This document shows, one piece after another, positions 34,161 through 43,123 of a stretch of 64,000 bases of DNA (position 1 is the first letter of the stretch; each line of letters opens with the position of its first letter). The notes below the pieces were generated by a model that was not told the origin of the DNA, did no database searches, and worked only from the letters and a program-made list of their open reading frames with translations. Location of the stretch: contig CAMLMH010000010.1 in assembly GCA_946481315.1 (NCBI GenBank), forward strand, positions 50,535 through 114,534, read 5' to 3'. A program made the translations under genes and the position numbers. The DNA is from an uncultured Bacteriovorax sp. Its GTDB lineage: Bacteria > Bdellovibrionota > Bacteriovoracia > Bacteriovoracales > Bacteriovoracaceae.

Positions 34161-34619
34161 TCAATCATCTCGCGTCATAATCCAGGCGTTTGATCCATTT
34201 GAATAAAATTGTTTTCTTAGATGGATTTTTTTAAACCCTGCCCGCTCATAAATGGCCTGGGCCCTCACATTATGTTCTTCCACTTCCAGAAATTGCGATT
34301 TTATCGACTGAGATTGAAGTGTTTTTAGTGTATTTTCCAAAAGCGACAAACCTGCTCCCTTTCCCCGTCCATCTGGATGAATGATAATTTTTAAAAGGTG
34401 ACCAAAGGAATCTGCGCGAGAGAGTTCAAAAAGACAAAACCCTATGGGACGCTCGCCCCAAAAGGCCACAACCAGCAATCGATCGGATTCAAAAAGATTT
34501 TTCCAGTCTTCTTTTTTCCAGGGAGTGGGGAAATAATGCAGGTCCAGATCCGCACAAAACAATTCGGCCGATGCTGTGAATTCATCGGCCGACAGTATAA
34601 CTTTAAAAGTTAGTGACAT
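34161..34619 (-). CDS. GNAT acetyltransferase, RimI-like
   Basis: A 152-residue N-acetyltransferase. The acetyl-CoA pyrophosphate loop is in HPDGRGKGAGLSLLENTL (Q/RxxGxG/A), and the C-terminal half LEVEEHNVRAQAIYERAGFKKI and the N-terminal PTPWKKEDW fit the RimI subgroup, which acetylates the N-terminus of ribosomal protein S18. The rimI name is likely but not certain. It lies three bases after the TPR regulator gene and is probably on its transcript. Confidence 0.82.
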   Translation of the reverse strand: MSLTFKVILSADEFTASAELFCADLDLHYFPTPWKKEDWKNLFESDRLLVVAFWGERPIGFCLFELSRADSFGHLLKIIIHPDGRGKGAGLSLLENTLKTLQSQSIKSQFLEVEEHNVRAQAIYERAGFKKIHLRKQFYSNGSNAWIMTRDD

Positions 34620-34622
34620 TTT

Positions 34623-35894
34623 TTAGACTGGAGAGCTCAGGTCAACGTTTCCGATTGAGCGTTCAGAGTTGGTCTTCACTTCCATATGGAAGCGAATTTT
34701 TGCCAGTGGATTAAACGTATAGCCATCTTTTCCGCGGATGATGTATTTGCGTTTAGCATCGGCATCTTCCGGCTCGATTAATTTTCTTAAACGAGACACC
34801 GAAGTATAGATTAGTTTGTCATGGATAAGCGGGTTGTATTCATCCTTCCAGATCATTTTCGCCAGTTGTTCTTTGTCGAAGTATGTTCCGGGATTTTTCG
34901 AAAGAAGGAAAAGGATTTCAAGCAGAACGAATCGGTGTTTAAAATCGATTGTTCCCAAAGTTCTCTCAACGATTTTACGGTTTGTTCGGTCGAGGTACAG
35001 ATCAACTGTTGAATCGTTGACGTCTTCAATTTCCGCTTCAATCAGGTGATTAAGACGCTTAAAGACCGTCGTATCAATCGACTCCTGAGCAAGATGAAAC
35101 ATATTAAGAGCAGCATCGAAATTGCCTGATTTTTTCAGCGCATTGGCCTTTCCAAAAAGGATGTAACCATAGAGGTTCCAGCATTTTTTGCTTTGCAGGT
35201 ATTCATTGGCCAGTTTGTAGTAGTTAAGCGCTTTTTCATTTTCGTTTAGTTCCACGAAAATTTTTGCGTAATACGTATACATTGCACCTGAAAGGTAGAA
35301 TTTTTTGATGATTTTCAAAAGGTCGTTTAACTGATCAAGGTAGCGCAGAGAAAGTTCTGTGTCTTTTCTGTAAAAGGCGTTTGTCGCCAATGACAGTAGG
35401 CATTTTGACAGGAGCTCCGGCTCATTTTCTTCCGTTGATTTTTTGTAGGCCAGCTCAAAGTTAGTACGGGCCTCTTCAAAATTTCCGCTATAATTTTTCA
35501 CAACACCTAAGTTGTAGAAAAATTCTGAATTTAGAGTAGGAAGAGCGCGGCTTAAAACGTCCATCAGTTTTTCACTTTCTGAGATGTATTTCTGGGCCTT
35601 ACTGTCTTCAAGTTTTTCTGACGCTATACGAATCAGAAATCCATAGGTTTTCAAGATGGAAAAACCGTCACGAATAGGATCGGCAAATGTAAGAGCTTTA
35701 ACAAAAGCATCCTCGGCCCGGTCCAGATCGGCCTTATCATAATAGACCTTACCGAGTTGATAGAAAGAGCGGGCAACCTGGGTTTTAGTGACAAGATTAT
35801 CGAGTTTGACATCGTCATGCAAAAGACCCAGTGAGGGCGTGATTTCATTGACGTTAGGTCCAGTTTCGAGCCCCAAATCCTGTGTTGTCACCAT
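34623..35894 (-). CDS. TPR protein with C-terminal winged-helix DNA-binding domain
   Basis: A 423-residue protein. Residues about 35-300 contain a run of tetratricopeptide-like repeats (for example SFYQLGKVYYDKADLDRAEDAFVKAL). The C-terminal part, about 305-400, is an OmpR-type winged helix (RFVLLEILFLLSKNPGTYFDKEQLAKMIWKDE, then IYTSVSRLRKLIEPE and RKYIIRGKDGYTFNP). This is the reverse of SARP regulators, where the winged helix precedes the repeats. There is no receiver domain, so the signal may be a protein bound to the repeats. Its own promoter probably lies in the region to 36034, which is shared with thrS. Confidence 0.8.
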   Translation of the reverse strand: MVTTQDLGLETGPNVNEITPSLGLLHDDVKLDNLVTKTQVARSFYQLGKVYYDKADLDRAEDAFVKALTFADPIRDGFSILKTYGFLIRIASEKLEDSKAQKYISESEKLMDVLSRALPTLNSEFFYNLGVVKNYSGNFEEARTNFELAYKKSTEENEPELLSKCLLSLATNAFYRKDTELSLRYLDQLNDLLKIIKKFYLSGAMYTYYAKIFVELNENEKALNYYKLANEYLQSKKCWNLYGYILFGKANALKKSGNFDAALNMFHLAQESIDTTVFKRLNHLIEAEIEDVNDSTVDLYLDRTNRKIVERTLGTIDFKHRFVLLEILFLLSKNPGTYFDKEQLAKMIWKDEYNPLIHDKLIYTSVSRLRKLIEPEDADAKRKYIIRGKDGYTFNPLAKIRFHMEVKTNSERSIGNVDLSSPV

Positions 35895-36033
35895 AAGGTT
35901 TCTCCAAAAATTTTATTCACTCTAGGTCGCTTAATTGACCATAGAAGTCTCTATCGCGGGAGTGTCATATCATGACGTTTATTGAGCGTCAAAAGCCCAA
36001 TGTAAGATTATTTCAAAAGTAAGATTCAACTCG

Positions 36034-36062
36034 TTGATTTATAAGGGTGTGACTGCTATTCT
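36034..36062 (+). promoter_or_regulatory. thrS promoter
   Basis: TTGATT (36034-36039) and TATTCT (36057-36062), 17 bases apart, place the start near 36069, about 40 bases before the thrS ATG, with GGAGAC as ribosome-binding site. Confidence 0.7.
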
Positions 36063-36108
36063 AGCCGTGTAAAAAAGTTAAATTCAGCCCTTTTTCGGAG
36101 ACTTAATA

Positions 36109-37857
36109 ATGGCCAAGTATGACCTCGATACGATTCGCCACTCAATGGCGCACTTAATGGCGCAGGCCGTTGATAGACTTTACAAAGATCACAATCCTCA
36201 ATTCGGTATCGGACCCGTAATTGAAAATGGATTTTATTACGACATCGACATGGATGCCAAAATCCATGACGAAGATTTAGCAAAGATTGAAGCCAAGATG
36301 ATGGAAATCATCGATGAAAAACTTCCGGTAACGAGACGTGTGTTTACTCGAGATGAATCCATAAAATTTTGGAGTGAAAAAAATCAGCCGTTAAAAGTTG
36401 AAGTTGTATCCTCCATTCCCGAAGGCGAAGAAATTTCTTGCTACCAGCAAGGAGAATTCATCGACCTGTGCCGTGGACCTCACGTTGAAAATACTGGACA
36501 CCTTCCGAAGTTTTTTAAATTGCAAAGTGTAGCCGGAGCTTACTGGAAGGGAGACTCAAAAAATAAAATGCTTCAGCGTATTTATGCTGTCGCCTTCACT
36601 ACGAAAAAACAGCTGGAAGATCACCTGACCTTTTTAGAAGAAGCAAAGAAACGCGATCACCGCAAACTAGGTAAAGAAATGGAGCTTTTCCATTTTGATC
36701 AGATTGCTCCTGCTTCGCCGTTTTTTATGCCGAAGGGAACTTCTGTCTACAATGAATTGATCGAATTCATGAGACGCATTTACAAAAAATACGACTATGA
36801 TGAAGTCATCACTCCGCAAGTTCTGGATACAGAACTCTGGAAGACTTCTGGTCACTACGATCACTATAAAGAAAATATGTATCTGACCGAAGCTGACGAG
36901 AGAGAATACGGTATCAAGCCGATGAACTGTCCTTGTCACATGATGATGTTCAAGCACTACAAGTACTCTTACCGCGATCTTCCTATGCGCTACGCTGACT
37001 TCGGTCGTCTTCACCGCTTTGAGGCGGCCGGGGCCGTTGCCGGACTCACTCGCGTGCGTACATTCTGTCAGGACGATGCTCACATCTTTATTGCTTTAAA
37101 AGATATTCAGACAGAAATCATTAAACTGATGGATATGTTTTTTGTCTGTTACGATCACTTTGGTTTCAAAGATATCAAAGTTGGTCTTTCAACCAGACCG
37201 GAAGGAAAATTAGGAGATGATAGGACCTGGGATATTGCTGAAGAGGCCCTCAAAGGTGCTCTTGAAAAATCCGGGCAGGCCTTCCATATCAATGAAGGAG
37301 ATGGTGCTTTCTATGGACCTAAAATTGATATTCAGATTTCCGATGCTATCGGACGCTTTCACCAGCTAGGAACCATTCAGCTCGATTTCCAGCTACCGGA
37401 ACGATTTGATTTAACCTTTACCAACGATCAGGGACAAGAAGAACGTCCGGTCGTTATTCACCGGGCCCTATTGGGATCACTGGAGCGCTTTTTCGGCGTC
37501 TACCTGGAGCACGTCGCCGGTGTTTTCCCGTTCTGGTTAGCTCCTGAGCAGGCGGTCATTGTTCCTGTTTCAACTGATAAACACCTTGCTTACTGTCAAA
37601 CTCTAGCGCAGGAACTCAAAGGTCTGGGTTTCAGAGTGCGTGTGGATGGACGAAATGAAACTATGGGTTATAAGACCCGTCAGATTCAGCAATCCAAAGC
37701 TCCTTTTATGCTTGTCGTAGGCGATCGGGAGATGGAAAATGCGGCCGTCAGTATTCGTGCCTATGGCGAACAGGGATCAAAATCAATGGCGCTTTCTGAA
37801 CTTAAAGAAATGTTCACAAAGCTTAACCTGGAAAGAGTTCCTGCGAAACTGAGATAA
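36109..37857 (+). CDS. thrS: threonyl-tRNA synthetase lacking the N-terminal TGS domain
   Basis: A class II synthetase of 582 residues, about 60 shorter than E. coli ThrRS. It begins directly at the editing domain (HSMAHLMAQAVD, the HxxxH motif) and continues with IDLCRGPHV, motif 1, and the catalytic core with zinc ligands in NCPCHMM, DDAHIF and VIHRALLGS, and the anticodon domain from about 480. A stop codon lies in frame upstream of the ATG, so the missing TGS domain is real, not a start error. It heads a run of plus-strand genes: ddl follows after 23 bases. Confidence 0.97.
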   Translation: MAKYDLDTIRHSMAHLMAQAVDRLYKDHNPQFGIGPVIENGFYYDIDMDAKIHDEDLAKIEAKMMEIIDEKLPVTRRVFTRDESIKFWSEKNQPLKVEVVSSIPEGEEISCYQQGEFIDLCRGPHVENTGHLPKFFKLQSVAGAYWKGDSKNKMLQRIYAVAFTTKKQLEDHLTFLEEAKKRDHRKLGKEMELFHFDQIAPASPFFMPKGTSVYNELIEFMRRIYKKYDYDEVITPQVLDTELWKTSGHYDHYKENMYLTEADEREYGIKPMNCPCHMMMFKHYKYSYRDLPMRYADFGRLHRFEAAGAVAGLTRVRTFCQDDAHIFIALKDIQTEIIKLMDMFFVCYDHFGFKDIKVGLSTRPEGKLGDDRTWDIAEEALKGALEKSGQAFHINEGDGAFYGPKIDIQISDAIGRFHQLGTIQLDFQLPERFDLTFTNDQGQEERPVVIHRALLGSLERFFGVYLEHVAGVFPFWLAPEQAVIVPVSTDKHLAYCQTLAQELKGLGFRVRVDGRNETMGYKTRQIQQSKAPFMLVVGDREMENAAVSIRAYGEQGSKSMALSELKEMFTKLNLERVPAKLR

Positions 37858-37880
37858 AAATTTAGGCAACCAAGGATAAG

Positions 37881-38903
37881 GTGAAACACATGTCGAAAAA
37901 AAATATTCTGCTGCTTTGTGGAGGATCTGGTACTGAGCATGAAGTTTCGCTCGTATCTGCTAAGTTTTTTGAAAAAATCCTGGCCGACATCGGTCTCTAT
38001 CATGTTTTTAAAGTCGAAATGGGGACACCCCGATCGACAGATAAAACCATGCGAGTCCTGCACGAAGACGGATCCCATGGGGCCGTAGTGGAAATCAATT
38101 TTCATCGCCAGCTAGTCGGACCGGATTTTACTCATGACATTCATTTTGTCATTCCTTGCATTCACGGTCCTCCGGGAGAAACCGGAGAGATTCAGACTTT
38201 TTTTGACCTGATCAAACTTCCTTATATGGGATGTGGACCTGAGGCCAGCTTGAATTGTTTTAATAAGGTCACCAACAAGCTGTGGTTAAACGCTCTGGAT
38301 ATTCCCAATACACCGTTTGAATTCTTAACCAGTATGGATGACGCTCCTAAGGCCCATGCTCTCTTTGACAAACATGGAAAGATTTTTGTCAAGGCCGCTT
38401 CTCAAGGCTCAAGTGTAGGCTGTTATCAGGCCTTCACCAGAGCTGAATTAGATAAAGCATTGCGGGATGCTTTTAATTATTCTGAATATGTGCTCGTAGA
38501 AAAAATGGTCTCGGCGCGCGAGCTTGAGATTTCGACTTATGAGTTTGGCGGAAAAATTCATTCCAGTGTTCCGGGTGAGATTAACTGTCCGTCAAAATTT
38601 TATTCCTACGAAGAAAAATATAATCCGGAAAGTAAAACGACTACTGAAGTTGTGGCACCAGGACTATCGCCGGAGACAGTAGAAAAAATGCGTACGTATG
38701 CGACCAAAGCGTTTAAAGCACTTAAGCTTCGTCACCTTTCACGCATCGATTTCTTTTATACCGAAGATGGTGAAATCTACCTGAACGAAATAAATACCTT
38801 TCCTGGTTCTACACCGATCTCCATGTTTCCCAAAATGATGGAAAACAACGGACATCGCTACATTGATTATCTAAAGGCCATCATTAGCAACAATATTTTA
38901 TAG
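37881..38903 (+). CDS. D-alanine-D-alanine ligase family (ATP-grasp)
   Basis: A 340-residue ATP-grasp ligase of the Ddl family: GGSGTEHEVSLVSA at the N-terminus, IHGPPGETGEIQ, VKAASQGSSVG and the C-terminal EINTFPGSTPISMFPK. Variations from typical Ddl include GETG for GEDG and A for P in VKPA. The standard role is D-Ala-D-Ala synthesis for peptidoglycan. Its position eight bases before the aminotransferase fusion and in one operon with it leaves open another amino acid ligase role. GTG 37881 is used; ATG 37890 is an alternative start. Confidence 0.9.
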   Translation: MKHMSKKNILLLCGGSGTEHEVSLVSAKFFEKILADIGLYHVFKVEMGTPRSTDKTMRVLHEDGSHGAVVEINFHRQLVGPDFTHDIHFVIPCIHGPPGETGEIQTFFDLIKLPYMGCGPEASLNCFNKVTNKLWLNALDIPNTPFEFLTSMDDAPKAHALFDKHGKIFVKAASQGSSVGCYQAFTRAELDKALRDAFNYSEYVLVEKMVSARELEISTYEFGGKIHSSVPGEINCPSKFYSYEEKYNPESKTTTEVVAPGLSPETVEKMRTYATKAFKALKLRHLSRIDFFYTEDGEIYLNEINTFPGSTPISMFPKMMENNGHRYIDYLKAIISNNIL

Positions 38904-38911
38904 AGATAAAA

Positions 38912-41900
38912 ATGAAAGCAAAGACAACCGTAAAACTGCCCATCATCAATTCTCAGGATTCCGACTACGGCGGCGCCGTACTGAAAAAATATTATGAAAA
39001 TAAAATGATCCCGGCAGAAAAGAAAACTTATCTGACACAATTGCGGGACTCGGTAGGTCCTTACATGGGAATTCTGGCCGAGGATGGTACTACTCATTAT
39101 ATGCTGGATGCCGCTTCTCAAATTGCGACTCTGGGACATGGATTCAATTCTTCTGTTTTCTTTGGAACTGCAGAATTTTTAGAATCATGGACGAACGATA
39201 CAACGACCAAAGAATTTAAAGACATGCGACTGGCCTTCATGAATTTTTTCAAGCGCAAACTTGGTTGGAAAAAAACACACATGACATTCGTACATTCCGG
39301 AGCTGAAGCAAATGAAACAGCACTGGGGTATTGTTACAAAAAAAGAATTAATCCTGATGCCAACAAAGTCCTGGCCTTTGAAGGATCCTTTCATGGGCGA
39401 ATGATGGTAACTCTGGCGGCCACCTGGAATAAAAGTAAGCGTGAACCTTTTGAATGGAAAAACTATCTTGCCGAATATGTAAAGTATCCGGAACTTCCGG
39501 ACAGTAAAATCAATGTAGATTTTCCGGAAAAATGGCGTGAAACATGGAATGAAGCGTCCCTGAAAGATTTCTCGATTCCGGAATCCTGGTCCAAAGATCC
39601 TGTCGTTAAAAATGAAATTGATTCGCTGCTGGCAGTTCGGTCCCAACTACTCAGCAAAAAAATCTTTGCCATCTTAATTGAGCCTATGCAATGTGAAGGG
39701 GGAGATTGTTACTCATCGGACCGATTCCATACTGCTCTTTTGCTCATGGCCCGAACGTTTAAAGTTCCGGTCATTCATGATGAAGTTCAGACGGGCTTTC
39801 ACCTTGGAAGGGAATTCTTCTGGCATCGCCAGTTAAATATGCGCGGTCTGCAGGGTGAACAATTAAATCCTGATTACGTTGTCTGTGCAAAAAAAGCACA
39901 GCTGGGAATTGTTCTATCTCATTCCGAAACAAAAAATATTTTTAAAGGTGAAGAGCTCTCTGTTGCTTCCGCCTTCAGAGGATATGCTCACGCAATCAGT
40001 CTGGATCAGTGTCAATCACGTATCATTGAGATTGAAAAACAAGTTATTCCTCGTCTGGAAAAATTGTTATCGACTCACTCACAATTTATCCGTCGTCCGC
40101 GGACAAATGGTCTGGCCTTTGCTTTTGATGTCGTCGATCCGGCAATGATGAATAAATTTGTCGACCTCCGCTTTAAACATGGTCTCCTCTATTATCCGGC
40201 CGGACACCAAACATTACGTTTTCGTTTAAACACCGCCTTTGGAAAAAAAGATTTAGATTTTCTTTTTGACCGGCTGGATGCTATTTGCCGGGAACTTTTT
40301 ATGGGTGAAACGGCTGACCTTCCTACCCATGTTGAAACAGAATTAACAATGCCGGAAGAGCATTATGACTGGCATCAGCTGCTGATTCAGACAAAACTGG
40401 ACCGGGCCCAGGGCAAAAAACCTGATACTTCAAAAATTATTGAAAAAATCAACTCCCTCATTACACGGGGGGTGGAAGTAGAATTGTTTGAAATCAATGC
40501 CGGAAACTTCCTCGACTATCGTCAAGACATTATCAACATTCAGCGTGAAGTCTATGAGCCGGCCAGACAAACAGACATTGAAAAGTTCGAGCATACTGTC
40601 TTAGACCGTAACTCACTTTGCCTGGGACTAAAGAGCGGAACAGATAAGAAGAAAAAGTTAGTAGGAATTGCTTTTGCCGGTCCACTAAAACTATACCCAC
40701 TGGAAAGAGGTGTTCGCAATGATCCACATTTTGAAGATAGTGACACACTTTATATGCTGGATGTAACAATATCTCCTTCACTGCAACGAACTGGCCTGGG
40801 CAGAAATTTAAAATATGCCTTATCGATCATGGCCAGCGCAAAAGGAATTAAGCGGATTCAGGGTCGTAATCGCGACCGTCTTGCGGGTGCGATGATTAAC
40901 ATTAACCTCTCTCTGGGAGCGATCGAACAAAATTATATTCGCGAAGATTATCCCGATTTTGAAGATTATCGCGACGTCTTCTATTACACCTCACGGGCTG
41001 ACTGGAAAAAATCAACTGTTCAGCTAGGCCATGGTATCAACATGCCGCTTACGCTTAGAAGCCTGACACCGGATTATATTGATGCTCAGCTGCCATATAT
41101 TGTAAATAAAGTCTGTCTTTCCAATTTTGTCAGCGAACCATTCCTTGCGGGAGTCAAAGATTTTCTTCAGGTGCTGCCCATTCCACTCCGTCACGGTTAT
41201 ACCACTTCCGGGCAATCCGAATGCGTGGACAAACTGGCCAAAACTATCTGGGTAAAATCACCGGAAGAATTGCGCAAAAACCATGTCAATAAAATGCTTA
41301 CTTTTCAAAATCATTATTTTGGAAATGGATCCATGCTCGCGCGTTCTTTAAGTCTGGAAAGCGATAACTATTTTAATGTAACAAGGCTTGCTCACCCTTC
41401 TGAAAATAATTATCAGGAAATTCTGGGCCTGGTTGAAAAACAACTAAAGACTAAAGAATACCTTGCTGTCTGGATTGAACCACTCCTGCAAAAGACAATG
41501 GAGAAGGTTCCTTATGAATTTTTACGTGGTCTGAAAAAAATCTGCCAGGATAACACTGTTGCCCTGATATACAATGAAACCGCCGCCCAGATGTTTCGTT
41601 ATTCACCAAAAGTTTTTATGGCCTCGAGTTTTGAAGAAATCACACCAGATGCCGGAATGGTTTATTTTTCCGGCCAATCGGGGCTGGCATTTGCTTCTGA
41701 CAAATATTTCCTGGAGCAACCATTAATGATGATTAGTACCTGGGATGGTGATGAATATCATTTCCTGACTTATTATCATGCCTTTAAAATGGTTATGAAA
41801 AATCAGGAAGATTACAAAAAAACGGCTAAAGAATTTCAACAAAAGCTTGTTGATGACCTGTCTCGTTTTGAAATCGATGCCATGAAAATTGAAAATGGTT

Positions 41901-42016
41901 TTGGTTATTTTAAAGGATCAATCCCTAATTCTATGACTAGGATGTTTATTCAAAAAGGTAATCATTATCTTGTCTGCCCAAGCTTTGATGCTATGAAGGA
42001 GTATCTGAACTCATGA
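38912..42016 (+). CDS. aminotransferase-GNAT-degenerate aminotransferase fusion protein
   Basis: A 1034-residue three-part enzyme. Residues 1-470 are a class III PLP aminotransferase resembling L-lysine 6-aminotransferase: SGAEANETAL (129-138), HDEVQTGF with Asp290, and a PLP-Lys at 327 or 328 (CAKKAQLG). About 500-715 is a GNAT acetyltransferase (LDVTISPSLQRTGLGRNL). About 720-1034 repeats the aminotransferase core in degenerate form: SGQSECVDKLA, WIEPLLQ, NETAAQMFR and YFSGQSGLAF, where the PLP Lys has become Gly/Ser. The third part may be a regulatory or dimer partner. It overlaps the next gene by four bases. Pathway is not known. Confidence 0.85.
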   Translation: MKAKTTVKLPIINSQDSDYGGAVLKKYYENKMIPAEKKTYLTQLRDSVGPYMGILAEDGTTHYMLDAASQIATLGHGFNSSVFFGTAEFLESWTNDTTTKEFKDMRLAFMNFFKRKLGWKKTHMTFVHSGAEANETALGYCYKKRINPDANKVLAFEGSFHGRMMVTLAATWNKSKREPFEWKNYLAEYVKYPELPDSKINVDFPEKWRETWNEASLKDFSIPESWSKDPVVKNEIDSLLAVRSQLLSKKIFAILIEPMQCEGGDCYSSDRFHTALLLMARTFKVPVIHDEVQTGFHLGREFFWHRQLNMRGLQGEQLNPDYVVCAKKAQLGIVLSHSETKNIFKGEELSVASAFRGYAHAISLDQCQSRIIEIEKQVIPRLEKLLSTHSQFIRRPRTNGLAFAFDVVDPAMMNKFVDLRFKHGLLYYPAGHQTLRFRLNTAFGKKDLDFLFDRLDAICRELFMGETADLPTHVETELTMPEEHYDWHQLLIQTKLDRAQGKKPDTSKIIEKINSLITRGVEVELFEINAGNFLDYRQDIINIQREVYEPARQTDIEKFEHTVLDRNSLCLGLKSGTDKKKKLVGIAFAGPLKLYPLERGVRNDPHFEDSDTLYMLDVTISPSLQRTGLGRNLKYALSIMASAKGIKRIQGRNRDRLAGAMININLSLGAIEQNYIREDYPDFEDYRDVFYYTSRADWKKSTVQLGHGINMPLTLRSLTPDYIDAQLPYIVNKVCLSNFVSEPFLAGVKDFLQVLPIPLRHGYTTSGQSECVDKLAKTIWVKSPEELRKNHVNKMLTFQNHYFGNGSMLARSLSLESDNYFNVTRLAHPSENNYQEILGLVEKQLKTKEYLAVWIEPLLQKTMEKVPYEFLRGLKKICQDNTVALIYNETAAQMFRYSPKVFMASSFEEITPDAGMVYFSGQSGLAFASDKYFLEQPLMMISTWDGDEYHFLTYYHAFKMVMKNQEDYKKTAKEFQQKLVDDLSRFEIDAMKIENGFGYFKGSIPNSMTRMFIQKGNHYLVCPSFDAMKEYLNS

Positions 42017-43110
42017 GTACCAATTGCATGTTCCCCATTATCTCCTATGAAAAAGGCAAATCTCCGCGTCAGTGGGGACAAATGCATGGAGAAAGCTATA
42101 AAACGGCCATTAAAGAACTTTTTGAGATCAGAAAAACATTAATGCTTGCTAAAAACCCGGCACTGGCACGCAAACTGGACGATCTGGCCCTTGAACAGTT
42201 CGAGCACTCAAGAAAATTTGCTCCGGAGATAGCTGCTGAAATTCAGGGTATAGCCGAAGGCGCTGGTCTTACACTTACGGATATTGTTATTCTGAATAAC
42301 TATACAGATTTCCGGGATATAATTCTTCCTGATGAGGGATGCTCCAGTGTGCATATTCAAACTCCGGAAAAAGTTTTAGCAGGTCAGACATGGGATATGC
42401 ATCGCTCTGCTAAAAACTACATGTGCCTTTTACATGTACCGGAAGCTGTTGATCATACCGCCCAGTTAGTTCTCACTCTGGTAGGATGTGTGGGTCTTAT
42501 GGGAGTGACGACAAAAAATACTTTGATTGGAGTCAACAACATCAATACAGCAAATGCAAAAACTGGTTTGATCTGGCCTTTGCTCGTTCGCCGTGTCCTG
42601 GAGCAAAAATCTCTGGCCGATATGCGATATACGCTCATTCATGCTCCTGTTACCTCAGGCCACAATTACCTAATCAGTTCGCCTGAAGGTGGAGAGCACC
42701 TGGAAATTACTCCATCAATGAGTGAAAAAGTGGGTGCATTGTTAAAGGGACAAGTTGGAGGAATTTTTCATACCAATCATTGTCTGGGTTCTGAGATCGA
42801 AAAGCTCGAAGATAAAAAATCGATGAGCTCAACTACTTTCAATCGATGGGATCTTCTGACGAAAAAAACTCACAAAGTAAGAGACCTGGAAGATTTCAAA
42901 AATTTATTGAGTGATCACGATGAATTTCCAAAATCAATTTGCTCACATTACGAAACGGGTGTTCAGGATCCTTCTTTTACCTGCGGTGGTGGAGTAAGTG
43001 ATCTTACAGCAGGAAGACATCTTTTCTGGCGGGGATGTCCGGCACACGACAGTGATTATCGCGAATACGAATTCCAGACTGATGGCGCAGATTTCAAACG
43101 AATCAAATAA
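42013..43110 (+). CDS. C45-family Ntn-hydrolase (acyltransferase/amidohydrolase)
   Basis: A 365-residue protein of the acyl-CoA:6-aminopenicillanic acid acyltransferase (peptidase C45) family. Maturation should cut between Gly109 and Cys110 (DEGCSS), making Cys110 the N-terminal nucleophile. AGQTWDMH, GVTTKNTLIGVNNINT and the C-terminal HYETGVQDPSFTCGG fit the family. Members transfer or hydrolyse acyl groups on amines. With a GNAT next to it, deacylation of an acetylated amino acid is a fitting guess. It overlaps the fusion gene by four bases and precedes the second aminotransferase by 13. Confidence 0.85.
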   Translation: MSTNCMFPIISYEKGKSPRQWGQMHGESYKTAIKELFEIRKTLMLAKNPALARKLDDLALEQFEHSRKFAPEIAAEIQGIAEGAGLTLTDIVILNNYTDFRDIILPDEGCSSVHIQTPEKVLAGQTWDMHRSAKNYMCLLHVPEAVDHTAQLVLTLVGCVGLMGVTTKNTLIGVNNINTANAKTGLIWPLLVRRVLEQKSLADMRYTLIHAPVTSGHNYLISSPEGGEHLEITPSMSEKVGALLKGQVGGIFHTNHCLGSEIEKLEDKKSMSSTTFNRWDLLTKKTHKVRDLEDFKNLLSDHDEFPKSICSHYETGVQDPSFTCGGGVSDLTAGRHLFWRGCPAHDSDYREYEFQTDGADFKRIK

Positions 43111-43123
43111 TATTGGGTTTCTT

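Noticed and set aside
36063..36108. T-box or threonine attenuator before thrS
   Set aside because: The leader is about 40 bases, far too short, and has no terminator hairpin or run of Thr codons.
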